Assembly: GCA_903874255.1 (NCBI GenBank)
Contig: CAIQRN010000019.1
Coordinates: forward strand, 1 to 45,660
Source: an uncultured Actinomycetes bacterium
GTDB taxonomy: Bacteria > Actinomycetota > Actinomycetes > Nanopelagicales > Nanopelagicaceae
Direction of reading: 5' to 3'
DNA length: 45,660 nt
Below the pieces are notes generated by a model. The model saw nothing but the letters and a program-made list of their open reading frames with translations. It was not told the origin of the DNA and searched no databases. Below are positions 1 to 7,790 of the stretch, one piece after another. The position numbers were made by a program, and so were the translations under genes. Positions within the stretch are counted from its first letter, which is position 1, and each line of letters starts with the position of its first letter.

Positions 1-2
1 AG

Positions 3-75
3 TGGGTTGTGAGGGACTCGAACCCCCGACCCGGTGATTAAGAGTCACCTGCTCTACCAACTGAGCTAACAACCC
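3..75 (-). tRNA. tRNA-Lys (anticodon CTT)
   Basis: On the minus strand this folds as a full cloverleaf. The acceptor arm is GGGTTGT paired with ACAACCC, followed by discriminator A. The anticodon stem is GGTGA/TCACC around loop CTCTTAA, which gives anticodon CTT, and the T-arm contains GGTTCGAGTCC. CCA is not encoded. Confidence 0.95.
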
Positions 76-170
76 GAGGCATCCAACCGCCGGAAACGCT
101 TGAATGCAGGTGGAAACCTATCAGCAACCGGGGCCTTGCTGCACGCACGCGACACAAGCAAAATAGGGAC

Positions 171-818
171 ATGAGTCACTGGGAAATAAGGATTGCCCTA
201 GTCCTAACCCTCGTTGTGGGCGGCATTCCGCAGGCTGCTAATGCGGCGACTCCGACAGTGACAGAAACAATTGCCAAGATTGCAGTTAAAGGTCGGGCCC
301 CAAAAACTGGCTATACCCGTGCTCAATTTGGCCCAACCTGGCATGACGTTGATGCAAATGGTTGCGATACCAGGAACGATATTTTGAATCGGGATTTATC
401 CGAAACTGTATTTAAGGATTCTTGCACGATTCTTGCTGGAGTTTTAGTTGATCCATATTCAGGTGAAACCATTAACTTTATTAGGGGAGTGGGAACAAGC
501 TCTTTCGTACAGATTGATCACGTAGTTGCGCTTTCAAATGCCTGGCAAACGGGAGCTTTCAAATTAAGCATTGATAAGCGGACTGCATTCGCAAATGATC
601 CGTTGAATTTATTGGCGGTCAAAGGTGTACTTAATTCCCAAAAAAGCGATGGCGATGCAGCAACTTGGCTGCCACCAATGAAGAGTTATCGATGTGCCTA
701 TGTTGCACGGCAGGTGGCCGTAAAAGCGAAGTATGGCCTGTGGTTAACGCCGCCAGAAAAGGCAGCGATTATGAAAATTATTGCAACGTGCCCAAAGCAG
801 TTGCTACCGACTCATTAA
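171..818 (+). CDS. Secreted HNH-type nuclease, DUF1524 (GmrSD C-terminal-like) family
   Basis: This 215-aa protein has an N-terminal hydrophobic segment (about residues 6-26, ending ANAA) that looks like a cleavable signal peptide, so it is probably exported. The core matches the DUF1524/HNH pattern: [12 protein letters not shown] at about 115-125 (D116, H117), [11 protein letters not shown] at 140-150, then N155, K158 and D160 before TWLPP. Free-standing secreted members occur in many actinobacteria and are presumed metal-dependent endonucleases, perhaps for nutrient DNA or defence; the substrate here is unknown. The start lies 6 nt after a CAAAAT hexamer, so the mRNA may be leaderless. The stop overlaps the convergent ppa stop by 4 bp. 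Confidence 0.8.
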   Translation: MSHWEIRIALVLTLVVGGIPQAANAATPTVTETIAKIAVKGRAPKTGYTRAQFGPTWHDVDANGCDTRNDILNRDLSETVFKDSCTILAGVLVDPYSGETINFIRGVGTSSFVQIDHVVALSNAWQTGAFKLSIDKRTAFANDPLNLLAVKGVLNSQKSDGDAATWLPPMKSYRCAYVARQVAVKAKYGLWLTPPEKAAIMKIIATCPKQLLPTH

Positions 819-1300
819 TGTGATTCGTTATAGCGCTTGTAGGAGTTATTGATTTCAATTTCTGCGGCTTCGTGATCAACCCATTCTCCGCCATGAACTT
901 CTTTGCCTGGTTCTAGAGTTTTATAGACCTCAAAGAAATGTTTGATTTCATCGAGTTCATAGACTGGAACATCTTGAATGTCTTGCAAATTAGCTTTGCG
1001 AATATCACCGGCAGGTACGCATAACAATTTGTCGTCTCCGCCTTTTTCATCAGTCATGCGAAACATTCCGATGACTCGACATGAGACAACGCAACCAGGA
1101 AAAGTTGGCTCATCTAACATCACAAGTGCATCCAATGGATCGCCATCAAGTGAAAGTGTGTTCTTTACAAAGCCGTAATCATGAGGAAAGCGTGTTGCAG
1201 TAAAGAGCATGCGGTCCAGGCGAACCTCACCTGTTGAGTGATTGATTTCGTACTTGTTGCGAGATCCTGCTGGGATTTCTACGACTACATCGAAAATCAT
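815..1300 (-). CDS. ppa: Inorganic pyrophosphatase
   Basis: This 161-aa cytoplasmic family I soluble pyrophosphatase hydrolyses PPi to two phosphates and so drives nucleic-acid, tRNA-charging and activated-precursor synthesis. Visible family motifs are [11 protein letters not shown] at the N-terminus, FPHDYGFV at about 38-45, and DGDPLDALV with its metal-binding aspartates at about 52-60. Length is typical of actinobacterial Ppa. It lies 52 bp downstream of tRNA-His on the same strand, so the two may share a transcript. Confidence 0.96.
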   Translation of the reverse strand: MIFDVVVEIPAGSRNKYEINHSTGEVRLDRMLFTATRFPHDYGFVKNTLSLDGDPLDALVMLDEPTFPGCVVSCRVIGMFRMTDEKGGDDKLLCVPAGDIRKANLQDIQDVPVYELDEIKHFFEVYKTLEPGKEVHGGEWVDHEAAEIEINNSYKRYNESH

Positions 1301-1352
1301 TTTTCACACATTTCTCTACTTCGCCGCGGCTGCGACTTCCTTCAAACAAAAG

Positions 1353-1429
1353 TGGGGTGAGCGACGGGGCTCGAACCCGCGACATCTCGGACCACAACCG
1401 AGTGCTCTACCAGCTGAGCTACGCCCACC
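1353..1429 (-). tRNA. tRNA-His (anticodon GTG), CCA encoded
   Basis: The minus strand reads GTGGGCG...CGCTCAC. The anticodon stem is CTCGG/CCGAG around TTGTGGT, so the anticodon is GTG. Discriminator C73 is followed by an encoded CCA (1353-1355). The base at 1429 supplies a G at position -1 opposite C73, the identity element of tRNA-His. Confidence 0.96.
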
Positions 1430-1452
1430 ATGTGGGGCAAAGTCTACCTGCT

Positions 1453-1854
1453 CTAAGGAGTCCTCAGACCAAGGGATTTGGCCGCCTTGCGTTGGGCTTT
1501 ATCGTATGTGAGGAAATCCATCTCGCCAACGCTAAGACTCATGGCGGAAGCGATATGTATGGCGTCAAGGGTGGCAAGGCTTGTGCCATCAGATATTTCA
1601 ATGGCTAAATCCGAAACCTCTTCGTCAAAGTCCAAAATGTTAAAGGAGGCCATGTCGGTTTTAAAAAACTTGGATGCAATTGCAAATTCTCGGGTGCTCA
1701 AGCGCTTCCGCAAATTTATTACTGTTTCAGTGACGCACACTTGCGACATATAAATGTTTGAATATTGAGCGATAATTTCACGGCACTGTTCCGTAAATTC
1801 TTCGGCGATATAGACCTTGAGAAGTGCGCTCGTATCTAGATAGAGATGATTCAA
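1453..1854 (-). CDS. PIN-domain ribonuclease toxin (VapC-like)
   Basis: This 133-aa PIN-domain protein is the likely toxin of a type II toxin-antitoxin pair. VapC toxins are Mg-dependent ribonucleases that often cut tRNA or rRNA. The acidic active-site set is visible: D7 in YLDTSALLK, E43 in VTETVINL, D97 in LATLDAIHIA, and D113/D118 near the end (FLTYDKA). Its start overlaps the antitoxin stop by 4 bp (ATGA), so translation is coupled and the antitoxin is made first. It lies between tRNA-His and orn. The RNA target cannot be read from sequence. Confidence 0.88.
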   Translation of the reverse strand: MNHLYLDTSALLKVYIAEEFTEQCREIIAQYSNIYMSQVCVTETVINLRKRLSTREFAIASKFFKTDMASFNILDFDEEVSDLAIEISDGTSLATLDAIHIASAMSLSVGEMDFLTYDKAQRKAAKSLGLRTP

Positions 1855-2141
1855 AATCTGTTCGCCCTGCGCGATGCCACTAGCAATTGAGTTGAAGTCG
1901 GGCCAGCTTTTCGCGGTTTAATCGGGGTGCTTGTTGCTAAGCCGCGGCGCGTTGCCGGCTTAATTCGCCCTTGGTCAATTGCGCGCTGTAAAAAATCAGG
2001 GCGTTCGATTTCGGCATCAACAACAGGGGCCAAAATGCACAACGGCTGGCCATGATTAGTAATCGTGATCTGTTGGCCGTGGCTTGCAAGGTTAACGATT
2101 TCAGATAAACGATTCTTTAACTCCCGTATGCCAATTTCCAT
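1851..2141 (-). CDS. Antitoxin, Phd/YefM family
   Basis: This 96-aa protein opens with the Phd/YefM DNA-binding pattern (GIRELKNRLSEIV, then ITITNHGQPLCILAP to about residue 38). The rest is a variable, probably disordered tail that would wrap and inhibit the VapC partner. The antitoxin normally represses its own operon. A perfect palindrome TGTGGCCACA sits over the region just upstream of its ATG, and a near-copy lies 22 bp further upstream. The ATG is 6 nt after TAATGT, consistent with leaderless expression. Confidence 0.87.
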   Translation of the reverse strand: MEIGIRELKNRLSEIVNLASHGQQITITNHGQPLCILAPVVDAEIERPDFLQRAIDQGRIKPATRRGLATSTPIKPRKAGPTSTQLLVASRRANRF

Positions 2142-2172
2142 GTGGCCACATTAGCAGAAAATTGTGGCTACA
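2141..2172 (-). promoter_or_regulatory. Candidate operator pair and leaderless promoter of the toxin-antitoxin operon
   Basis: A perfect 10-bp palindrome TGTGGCCACA (2141-2150) touches the antitoxin start codon. A near-copy TGTGGCTACA (2163-2172) is centred 22 bp away, about two helical turns. A -10-like TAATGT (2148-2153, minus strand) lies 6 nt before the ATG. Bound antitoxin dimers would block this promoter. The distal copy overlaps the end of orn. This is inferred from sequence only. Confidence 0.5.
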
Positions 2173-2725
2173 TTTGTGGCGGTGCAAAAACTGACGTGCG
2201 GTAATACGCAAGCTCTGCAATTGAATCTTGAATATCGCCAAGTGCACGGTGATTGCCGGTTTTTGCTGGGGCATTGAAATAAGCCTTGTGATACCAGCGG
2301 CGAGCAAGTTCTTTAATAGATGAAACATCGATAGTTCGATAATGCAGATAATCATTTAACCGTGGCATATCGCGGGCGATAAATGAGCGATCAACAGAAA
2401 CTGAGTTACCGGCCAATGGAGATTTTCCAGGCACGGTGTGGGCGCTTTCTAAATATTTGATGATGGCATCTTCAGCCGCTTCAACACTGATGCCATTGGG
2501 AATCTCGGTGATTAAACCCGAGGTGGTGTGCATCTGAGTCACGAACTCATTCATGCCCGCTAATTGCTCAGCAGAGGCTTTTATAACCACATCCACGCCC
2601 TCGCCAATAACGTTGAGTTCGGAGTCGGTTACAAGGACGGCGATTTCGACGAGCACGTCTTTCTCAAGAGAAAGCCCCGTCATCTCGCAATCTATCCAGA
2701 TCAGGTTGGGTTGTTCATTGGCCAT
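2168..2725 (-). CDS. orn: Oligoribonuclease
   Basis: This 185-aa DEDDh 3'-5' exonuclease degrades 2-5-nt RNA fragments and pGpG, the last step of RNA decay. Motifs seen: WIDCEMTGL with D12 and E14, SVDRSFIARDMP in the Exo II region, and the Exo III block HRALGDIQDS with catalytic H and D. Length is typical. The ATG starts 2 nt after the discriminator base of tRNA-Arg on the same strand, with no room for a ribosome-binding site. It is therefore probably made from a tRNA-orn transcript whose tRNA processing leaves an almost leaderless mRNA. Confidence 0.95.
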   Translation of the reverse strand: MANEQPNLIWIDCEMTGLSLEKDVLVEIAVLVTDSELNVIGEGVDVVIKASAEQLAGMNEFVTQMHTTSGLITEIPNGISVEAAEDAIIKYLESAHTVPGKSPLAGNSVSVDRSFIARDMPRLNDYLHYRTIDVSSIKELARRWYHKAYFNAPAKTGNHRALGDIQDSIAELAYYRTSVFAPPQM

Positions 2726-2726
2726 G

Positions 2727-2800
2727 CGCGCCTGGCAGGAATCGAACCTGCGACAACCCGCTTAGAAGGCGGGTGCTCTATCCGACTGAGCTACAGGCGC
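2727..2800 (-). tRNA. tRNA-Arg (anticodon TCT)
   Basis: Minus-strand cloverleaf with acceptor GCGCCTG/CAGGCGC and discriminator G at 2727. The anticodon stem is CCCGC/GCGGG around CTTCTAA, giving TCT, and the T-arm has GGTTCGATTCC. No CCA is encoded; the next bases are C and then the orn ATG. Confidence 0.95.
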
Positions 2801-2854
2801 CTGTAGGGTCGTGAATGCTAAGTCTACCGACACATACCGATAAGGTTTCATACC

Positions 2855-4522
2855 ATGGCTGAGTTCATTTATACGATGAAGAAGGCGCGTAAAGCGCATG
2901 GTGACAAGGTAATTCTTGATGATGTCACCCTTATGTTTTATCCAGGCGCCAAAATTGGTGTGGTCGGTCCTAACGGTGCGGGTAAATCCACCGTTTTGCA
3001 GATCATGGCCGGGTTGCAACAACCCTCTAATGGTGAGGCGTATTTGAGTCCAGGTTTTACTGTCGGCATCTTGATGCAAGAGCCGGTTTTGGATGAAAGC
3101 AAAAATGTAATTGATAACGTAAAAGAGGGCGTAGCTGAAACTGTTGCGATGCTTGATCGTTTCAATGCAATCAGTGATGAGATGGCAAATCCAGATGCTG
3201 ACTACGACAAGTTGTTATCTGAAATGGGCGAGCTTCAAGAGCAACTTGATCATCGCAATGCGTGGGAACTTGATTCGCAGTTAGAGCAAGCGATGGATGC
3301 GTTGCGTTGTCCACCACCTGATGCCGATGTGTCAGTTTTATCTGGTGGAGAAAAACGCCGTGTTGCTTTATGTAAATTACTTTTACAAGCACCGGATTTG
3401 TTGTTGCTCGATGAACCAACAAACCACCTTGATGCAGAATCAGTTTTATGGCTTGAACAACACTTAAATAAATATGCTGGCGCAGTTGTGGCGATTACGC
3501 ACGATAGATATTTCTTGGACAACGTTGCGCAATGGATTCTCGAACTCGATCGTGGTCGTGCATATCCATATGAAGGAAATTATTCGACCTACCTTGAAAC
3601 TAAAGCTGCACGTCTTAAAGTTGAAGGACAAAAAGATGCAAAGCGAGCAAAGCGTTTAGCTGAAGAGCTTGATTGGGTTCGCCAAAATGCTAAGGGACGT
3701 CAAGCAAAATCTAAGGCCCGTCTTGCACGCTATGAAGAAATGGCGGCGGAGGCTGACAAAATGCGTAAGTTGGACTTTGAAGAGATTCAGATTCCACCTG
3801 GGCCACGTCTTGGAAATGTAGTTATTGAGGCTGAACATTTAACAAAAGGCTTTGGCGATCGTGTGTTGATTGATGATTTATCTTTCACACTGCCACGAAA
3901 TGGAATCGTTGGAATCATTGGTCCAAACGGCGCGGGTAAGACCACATTGTTTAAAACGTTAATGGGTCTAGAAACAGCTGATTCAGGTTCAGTCAAAATC
4001 GGTGAGACAGTAAAGATTTCATATGTCGATCAGTCTCGCGGTGGAATTGATCCTAAGAAAACTTTGTGGGAAGTTGTTTCAGATGGTCTTGATTTTATTA
4101 AGGTCGGCCAAGTTGAAATGCCTTCGCGTGCATATGTTTCTTGCTTTGGATTTAAAGGACCAGATCAACAAAAACCTGCAGGAATTTTATCTGGCGGAGA
4201 ACGTAACCGTTTGAACTTAGCGTTAACTCTTAAGCAGGGTGGAAATCTATTACTTCTAGATGAGCCAACTAACGACCTTGATGTTGAAACTTTGGGCTCG
4301 CTTGAAAACGCTTTGTTGGAATTTCCTGGTTGCGCTGTAGTGATTTCCCACGATCGTTGGTTCCTTGACCGTGTAGCAACACACATTCTGGCCTATGAAG
4401 GTGATTCAAAGTGGTTCTGGTTTGAAGGAAACTTCGAATCATATGAAGCCAACAAGATTCAAAGACTGGGAGCAGATGCAGCTCGTCCTCACCGAGTCAC
4501 ATATAGAAAGCTAACCCGTTAA
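2855..4522 (+). CDS. ettA: ABC-F translation factor, energy-dependent translational throttle EttA
   Basis: This 555-aa soluble ABC-F protein has two ATPase domains and no membrane segment. Domain 1 has GPNGAGKST at about 38-46, signature SGGEKRR near 162 and LLLLDEPTNHLD near 185. A basic, helical linker (about 245-305) follows. Domain 2 has GPNGAGKTT near 355, SGGERNR near 445 and LLLLDEPTNDLD. Family members bind the ribosomal E-site and gate entry into elongation according to the ATP/ADP ratio. It heads an operon: its stop and the next start overlap in TAATG. M. tuberculosis carries the same gene near its alpha-glucosidase and glbO. Confidence 0.94.
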   Translation: MAEFIYTMKKARKAHGDKVILDDVTLMFYPGAKIGVVGPNGAGKSTVLQIMAGLQQPSNGEAYLSPGFTVGILMQEPVLDESKNVIDNVKEGVAETVAMLDRFNAISDEMANPDADYDKLLSEMGELQEQLDHRNAWELDSQLEQAMDALRCPPPDADVSVLSGGEKRRVALCKLLLQAPDLLLLDEPTNHLDAESVLWLEQHLNKYAGAVVAITHDRYFLDNVAQWILELDRGRAYPYEGNYSTYLETKAARLKVEGQKDAKRAKRLAEELDWVRQNAKGRQAKSKARLARYEEMAAEADKMRKLDFEEIQIPPGPRLGNVVIEAEHLTKGFGDRVLIDDLSFTLPRNGIVGIIGPNGAGKTTLFKTLMGLETADSGSVKIGETVKISYVDQSRGGIDPKKTLWEVVSDGLDFIKVGQVEMPSRAYVSCFGFKGPDQQKPAGILSGGERNRLNLALTLKQGGNLLLLDEPTNDLDVETLGSLENALLEFPGCAVVISHDRWFLDRVATHILAYEGDSKWFWFEGNFESYEANKIQRLGADAARPHRVTYRKLTR

Positions 4523-4896
4523 TGAGATTCACAAATAAGCAGTATGTGCGTTGGGATGACTTAGATGCATTTGGCCATGTAAATAACGCTAAGTATTTAA
4601 CTTTTGCCCAAGAAGCACGTTTTGTCTGGGCCGGACTTATTGAGATGGTTGTTGCGCGCGCCGAGGTCGATTTCATGCTGCCAATCTATGAAGGCAATGT
4701 ATTTGTCGATGTTGATATTTGGGTAAGTGCAATTGGTACATCTTCATTTACTTTGGGTTATGAAATAAAGAACGGCGACCAAGTGGTTGCACGGATTAAA
4801 ACAGTCCAAGTTGTCGTGTCGATGGATACCAAGAAATCTCGACCAATTAGCCAGACCGAGCGCGAATTCTTGACCAAGTATTTAGAAACGGAGTAA
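4522..4896 (+). CDS. Acyl-CoA thioesterase, hot-dog fold (4HBT family)
   Basis: This 124-aa single-domain hot-dog protein has the 4HBT active-site segment DLDAFGHVNNAKYLTFAQEA at about 13-32. The aspartate (about D15) and the GHVNN turn are the expected catalytic and fold signatures. It probably hydrolyses an acyl-CoA in the cytoplasm; the substrate is not defined. It overlaps ettA by one base and ends 3 bp before the alpha-glucosidase gene. The pairing with ettA is common in actinobacteria. Confidence 0.88.
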   Translation: MRFTNKQYVRWDDLDAFGHVNNAKYLTFAQEARFVWAGLIEMVVARAEVDFMLPIYEGNVFVDVDIWVSAIGTSSFTLGYEIKNGDQVVARIKTVQVVVSMDTKKSRPISQTEREFLTKYLETE

Positions 4897-4899
4897 GTA

Positions 4900-6576
4900 A
4901 TGTCCTTGTTAGCATCTCGTGCAGAACGTCCTTGGTGGCGAGATGCAGTTACTTACCAAATTTATCCACGTTCATTTGCTGATTCAAATGGCGACGGTAT
5001 CGGTGATGTCGAAGGTATTCGCTCTCGTCTTCCTTACTTAAAGAAACTTGGCATCGATTCAATTTGGATTTCACCATGGTTTTCATCACCGCAACATGAT
5101 CATGGCTACGACGTTTCTGATTACATGGACATCGAACCTGATTACGGAACTCTGGCTCAGGCTGAAAAGTTAATAAACGAAGCACATGAATTTGGAATTA
5201 AATTAATTGTTGACATCGTTCCAAACCATTGTTCCAACGAACACAACTGGTTTAAGGCGGCCCTTGATGCAGCCCCTGGTTCACCAGAGCGCGATCGATT
5301 TATGTTCCGTGATGGCAAAGGCGAACATGGGCAATTGCCACCAAATAACTGGGAATCGGTTTTCGGTGGTCCGGCTTGGGAACGCGTTGTTGAGGCCGAT
5401 GGAAAACTGGGGCAGTGGTATTTGCATCTATTTGCCGTTGAACAACCTGATTTCAATTGGGAAAATCCAGAAGTCGTACAGCATTTTGAAGAGGTACTTA
5501 AGTTTTGGCTTGACCGTGGCGTAGATGGTTTCCGTATCGATGTTGCACATGCGTTATTTAAAGAAGCTGGGTTACCAGATATCAGAAATGATCCAGCGGC
5601 AGCGATGCTTGGAACAGAGCACAAGCCATATTGGGATCAAGAAGGCGTGCATGATATTTACCGTGCTTGGCGCAAAATCTTTGATTCATATGCAGGAGAT
5701 CGAATGGCGGTTGCCGAAGCTTGGATCAGTCCTGCTTCACGAATTGCCCGTTATGTTCGACATGACGAGTTGCAGAACTCTTTTAATTTTGAAATGTTGA
5801 CAACTCTTTGGGATGCCCAAGAAATCAAAAGCAAGATCAAAATCTCAATTGATGCTTTGGCCGAAGTTGGAGCACCGACTTCATGGGTATTCAATAATCA
5901 TGATGTTGTTCGCTCCGTTGATCGTTTAGATCTTGGGCTTACAAACAATGGCGAGTCAACTTTTACGCGCCAAGGTGATCCAAAGAAATTAAATATCGCC
6001 CGAGGAACGTTGCGTGCAAAAAGTGCGGCGCTAATGACGCTTGCACTTCCGGGTGGAACTTATTTGTATCAAGGCGAAGAGCTGGCCCTTCCTGAAGTTC
6101 GCGATATTCCAGAGGATCGATTAACTGATCCACGATGGAAAATGAGTGGTTATGTTGACCGCGGCCGCGATGGTTGTCGTGTTCCGCTGCCTTGGTCATC
6201 GCAACCAGATGGTGCGTTTGGTTTTTCATCAAATGATTCTTTGAAGCCAGAACAAGCTTGGTTGCCACAATCTTCATGGTGGGGAAAGTACGCAGTTGAT
6301 ACACAAGATGGCGTTGAGGGATCAACGTTAAGCATGTATCGCGAGGCGCTTGCAATTCGTAAAGCTGAAAAAGGTTTGGGCGATGGTCCAATGGAATGGA
6401 TTGAAGCGGGCAAAGATGTTGTGGCCTTCGAACGTCCTGGTGACTTTGCCTGCTACATCAATTTTGGTGCAGCAATTCAGCTTCCAACTAATTCACAAGT
6501 TTTGGTTTCAAGCGGACCGGTAACGGGTCACACATTGCCAACTGATACTGCGGTTTGGTTGCGGTTAATTCCTTAA
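4900..6576 (+). CDS. Alpha-glucosidase, glycoside hydrolase family 13
   Basis: This 558-aa GH13 enzyme has no signal peptide, so it is probably cytoplasmic and acts on imported oligosaccharides (maltose, isomaltose or similar). Conserved regions: VTYQIYPRSFADSNGDGIGD at 18-36, DIVPNHCS at 105-112, GFRIDVAHA with nucleophile D214, VAEAWIS with acid/base E273, and FNNHDVVRS with D335. This is the AglA/oligo-1,6-glucosidase pattern. Two MFS transporter genes follow directly, linked by start-stop overlaps, so sugar uptake and hydrolysis may be co-expressed. Exact linkage specificity cannot be fixed from sequence. Confidence 0.93.
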   Translation: MSLLASRAERPWWRDAVTYQIYPRSFADSNGDGIGDVEGIRSRLPYLKKLGIDSIWISPWFSSPQHDHGYDVSDYMDIEPDYGTLAQAEKLINEAHEFGIKLIVDIVPNHCSNEHNWFKAALDAAPGSPERDRFMFRDGKGEHGQLPPNNWESVFGGPAWERVVEADGKLGQWYLHLFAVEQPDFNWENPEVVQHFEEVLKFWLDRGVDGFRIDVAHALFKEAGLPDIRNDPAAAMLGTEHKPYWDQEGVHDIYRAWRKIFDSYAGDRMAVAEAWISPASRIARYVRHDELQNSFNFEMLTTLWDAQEIKSKIKISIDALAEVGAPTSWVFNNHDVVRSVDRLDLGLTNNGESTFTRQGDPKKLNIARGTLRAKSAALMTLALPGGTYLYQGEELALPEVRDIPEDRLTDPRWKMSGYVDRGRDGCRVPLPWSSQPDGAFGFSSNDSLKPEQAWLPQSSWWGKYAVDTQDGVEGSTLSMYREALAIRKAEKGLGDGPMEWIEAGKDVVAFERPGDFACYINFGAAIQLPTNSQVLVSSGPVTGHTLPTDTAVWLRLIP

Positions 6577-7790
6577 TGCCAAATTCGAAGCTGCAGAAAA
6601 AAGTTGTTCGCACCCTTGCAACTGCCCAAGTCTTAAATGGTGTCGGCGTTGCAGGAACCGTTGCGGCAGGTTCACTTCTAGTTTCATCAATAACTGATTC
6701 AGAGACATTAGCTGGGCTGGCACAAACTTTTTCAGTGTTAGGTGCAGCGGCTATGGCATTACCGCTTGCGCGTTTAACTGCCAAAGGTGGTCGCCGGTTA
6801 TCACTCTCTTTCGGCTACATCGCAGGAACCATCGGCTCAGTTAGCGCAATTCTGGGTGGGTCGCATAAAAATATTTATCTGATGTTGCTTGGAACTTTCT
6901 TAGTTGGTTCAGCATCTGCTTCGGGATACCAAGCGCGCTTTGCCGCTATTGATTTAGCAACTACTGAAACACGTGCCAAGCAGTTATCTTTTGTGGTTTG
7001 GGGTTCAACAATCGGAGCAGTTGCCGGACCGAATTTAATGGATCCTGCAGGTCGATTGGCGCATCACTTTGGTTTGCCCAACCTTGTTGGCCCGTACATG
7101 ATTTCAGCTACGACGCTAGTTTTTGCAACCGTTGTGATTCAACTTTTCTTGCGCCCGGATCCATATTTGTTAGCTGAAAAACAAGCCGCAGTTAAACAAC
7201 ATAAGGGCTCTACAAAAGCGGCCTTAACCCACATACGTTCAAATCCAAAAGCGTTATTTGCGATTAGTGCAATTGCCATCGGTCACGTAGCAATGGTTTC
7301 TGTGATGGTAATGACGCCAATCCATATGAAGCATGTTGATGTCTCACTTCGAATTATCGGTTTTGTTATTAGTGTGCACGTACTTGGAATGTATGTATTT
7401 TCTCCACTTGTTGGTTCCCTCAGCGATCGAATCGGCCGTGTACGAGTCGTTCAAATTGGTGTGACGATTTTATTGCTCTCAACTTTAATCTCGGGAACCG
7501 CAAAAGCAGATGATGCCGTGCGATTAGGGATTGGTCTGTTCTTGCTTGGTCTTGGTTGGTCCTGCACCTTGATTGCTGGTTCAGCGTTTTTATCTGAATC
7601 AGTTTCAATTGAGATGCGTCCGGCATCGCAAGGCGCAAGTGATTTGGTAATGAATTTAGCCGGCGCTGGTGGCGGTGCTTTGGCTGGCCTAATTATTGGA
7701 ACGCTTAGTTATGGTTGGCTTTGCATATTTGCCGCAATACCTGTCACCGTATTAGCAGTTGCGTCACGAAAGGTTTCAAAGATTGGCTAG
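6576..7790 (+). CDS. MFS transporter
   Basis: This 404-aa integral membrane protein has about 12 hydrophobic segments and the MFS loop motif GSLSDRIGRVRVVQIG in the second half. I chose the ATG at 6576, which overlaps the alpha-glucosidase stop in TAATG, over an upstream in-frame start at 6555 that would extend into that gene. The N-terminus then reads MPNSKLQKKVVRTL. The substrate is unknown. Position suggests a sugar or metabolite, but the family also contains drug exporters. Confidence 0.86.
   Translation: MPNSKLQKKVVRTLATAQVLNGVGVAGTVAAGSLLVSSITDSETLAGLAQTFSVLGAAAMALPLARLTAKGGRRLSLSFGYIAGTIGSVSAILGGSHKNIYLMLLGTFLVGSASASGYQARFAAIDLATTETRAKQLSFVVWGSTIGAVAGPNLMDPAGRLAHHFGLPNLVGPYMISATTLVFATVVIQLFLRPDPYLLAEKQAAVKQHKGSTKAALTHIRSNPKALFAISAIAIGHVAMVSVMVMTPIHMKHVDVSLRIIGFVISVHVLGMYVFSPLVGSLSDRIGRVRVVQIGVTILLLSTLISGTAKADDAVRLGIGLFLLGLGWSCTLIAGSAFLSESVSIEMRPASQGASDLVMNLAGAGGGALAGLIIGTLSYGWLCIFAAIPVTVLAVASRKVSKIG

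Noticed and set aside
978-1178. Plus-strand reading frame inside ppa
   Set aside because: It lies wholly opposite the well-supported ppa gene and has no family features; it is a shadow, like other antisense frames in the window.
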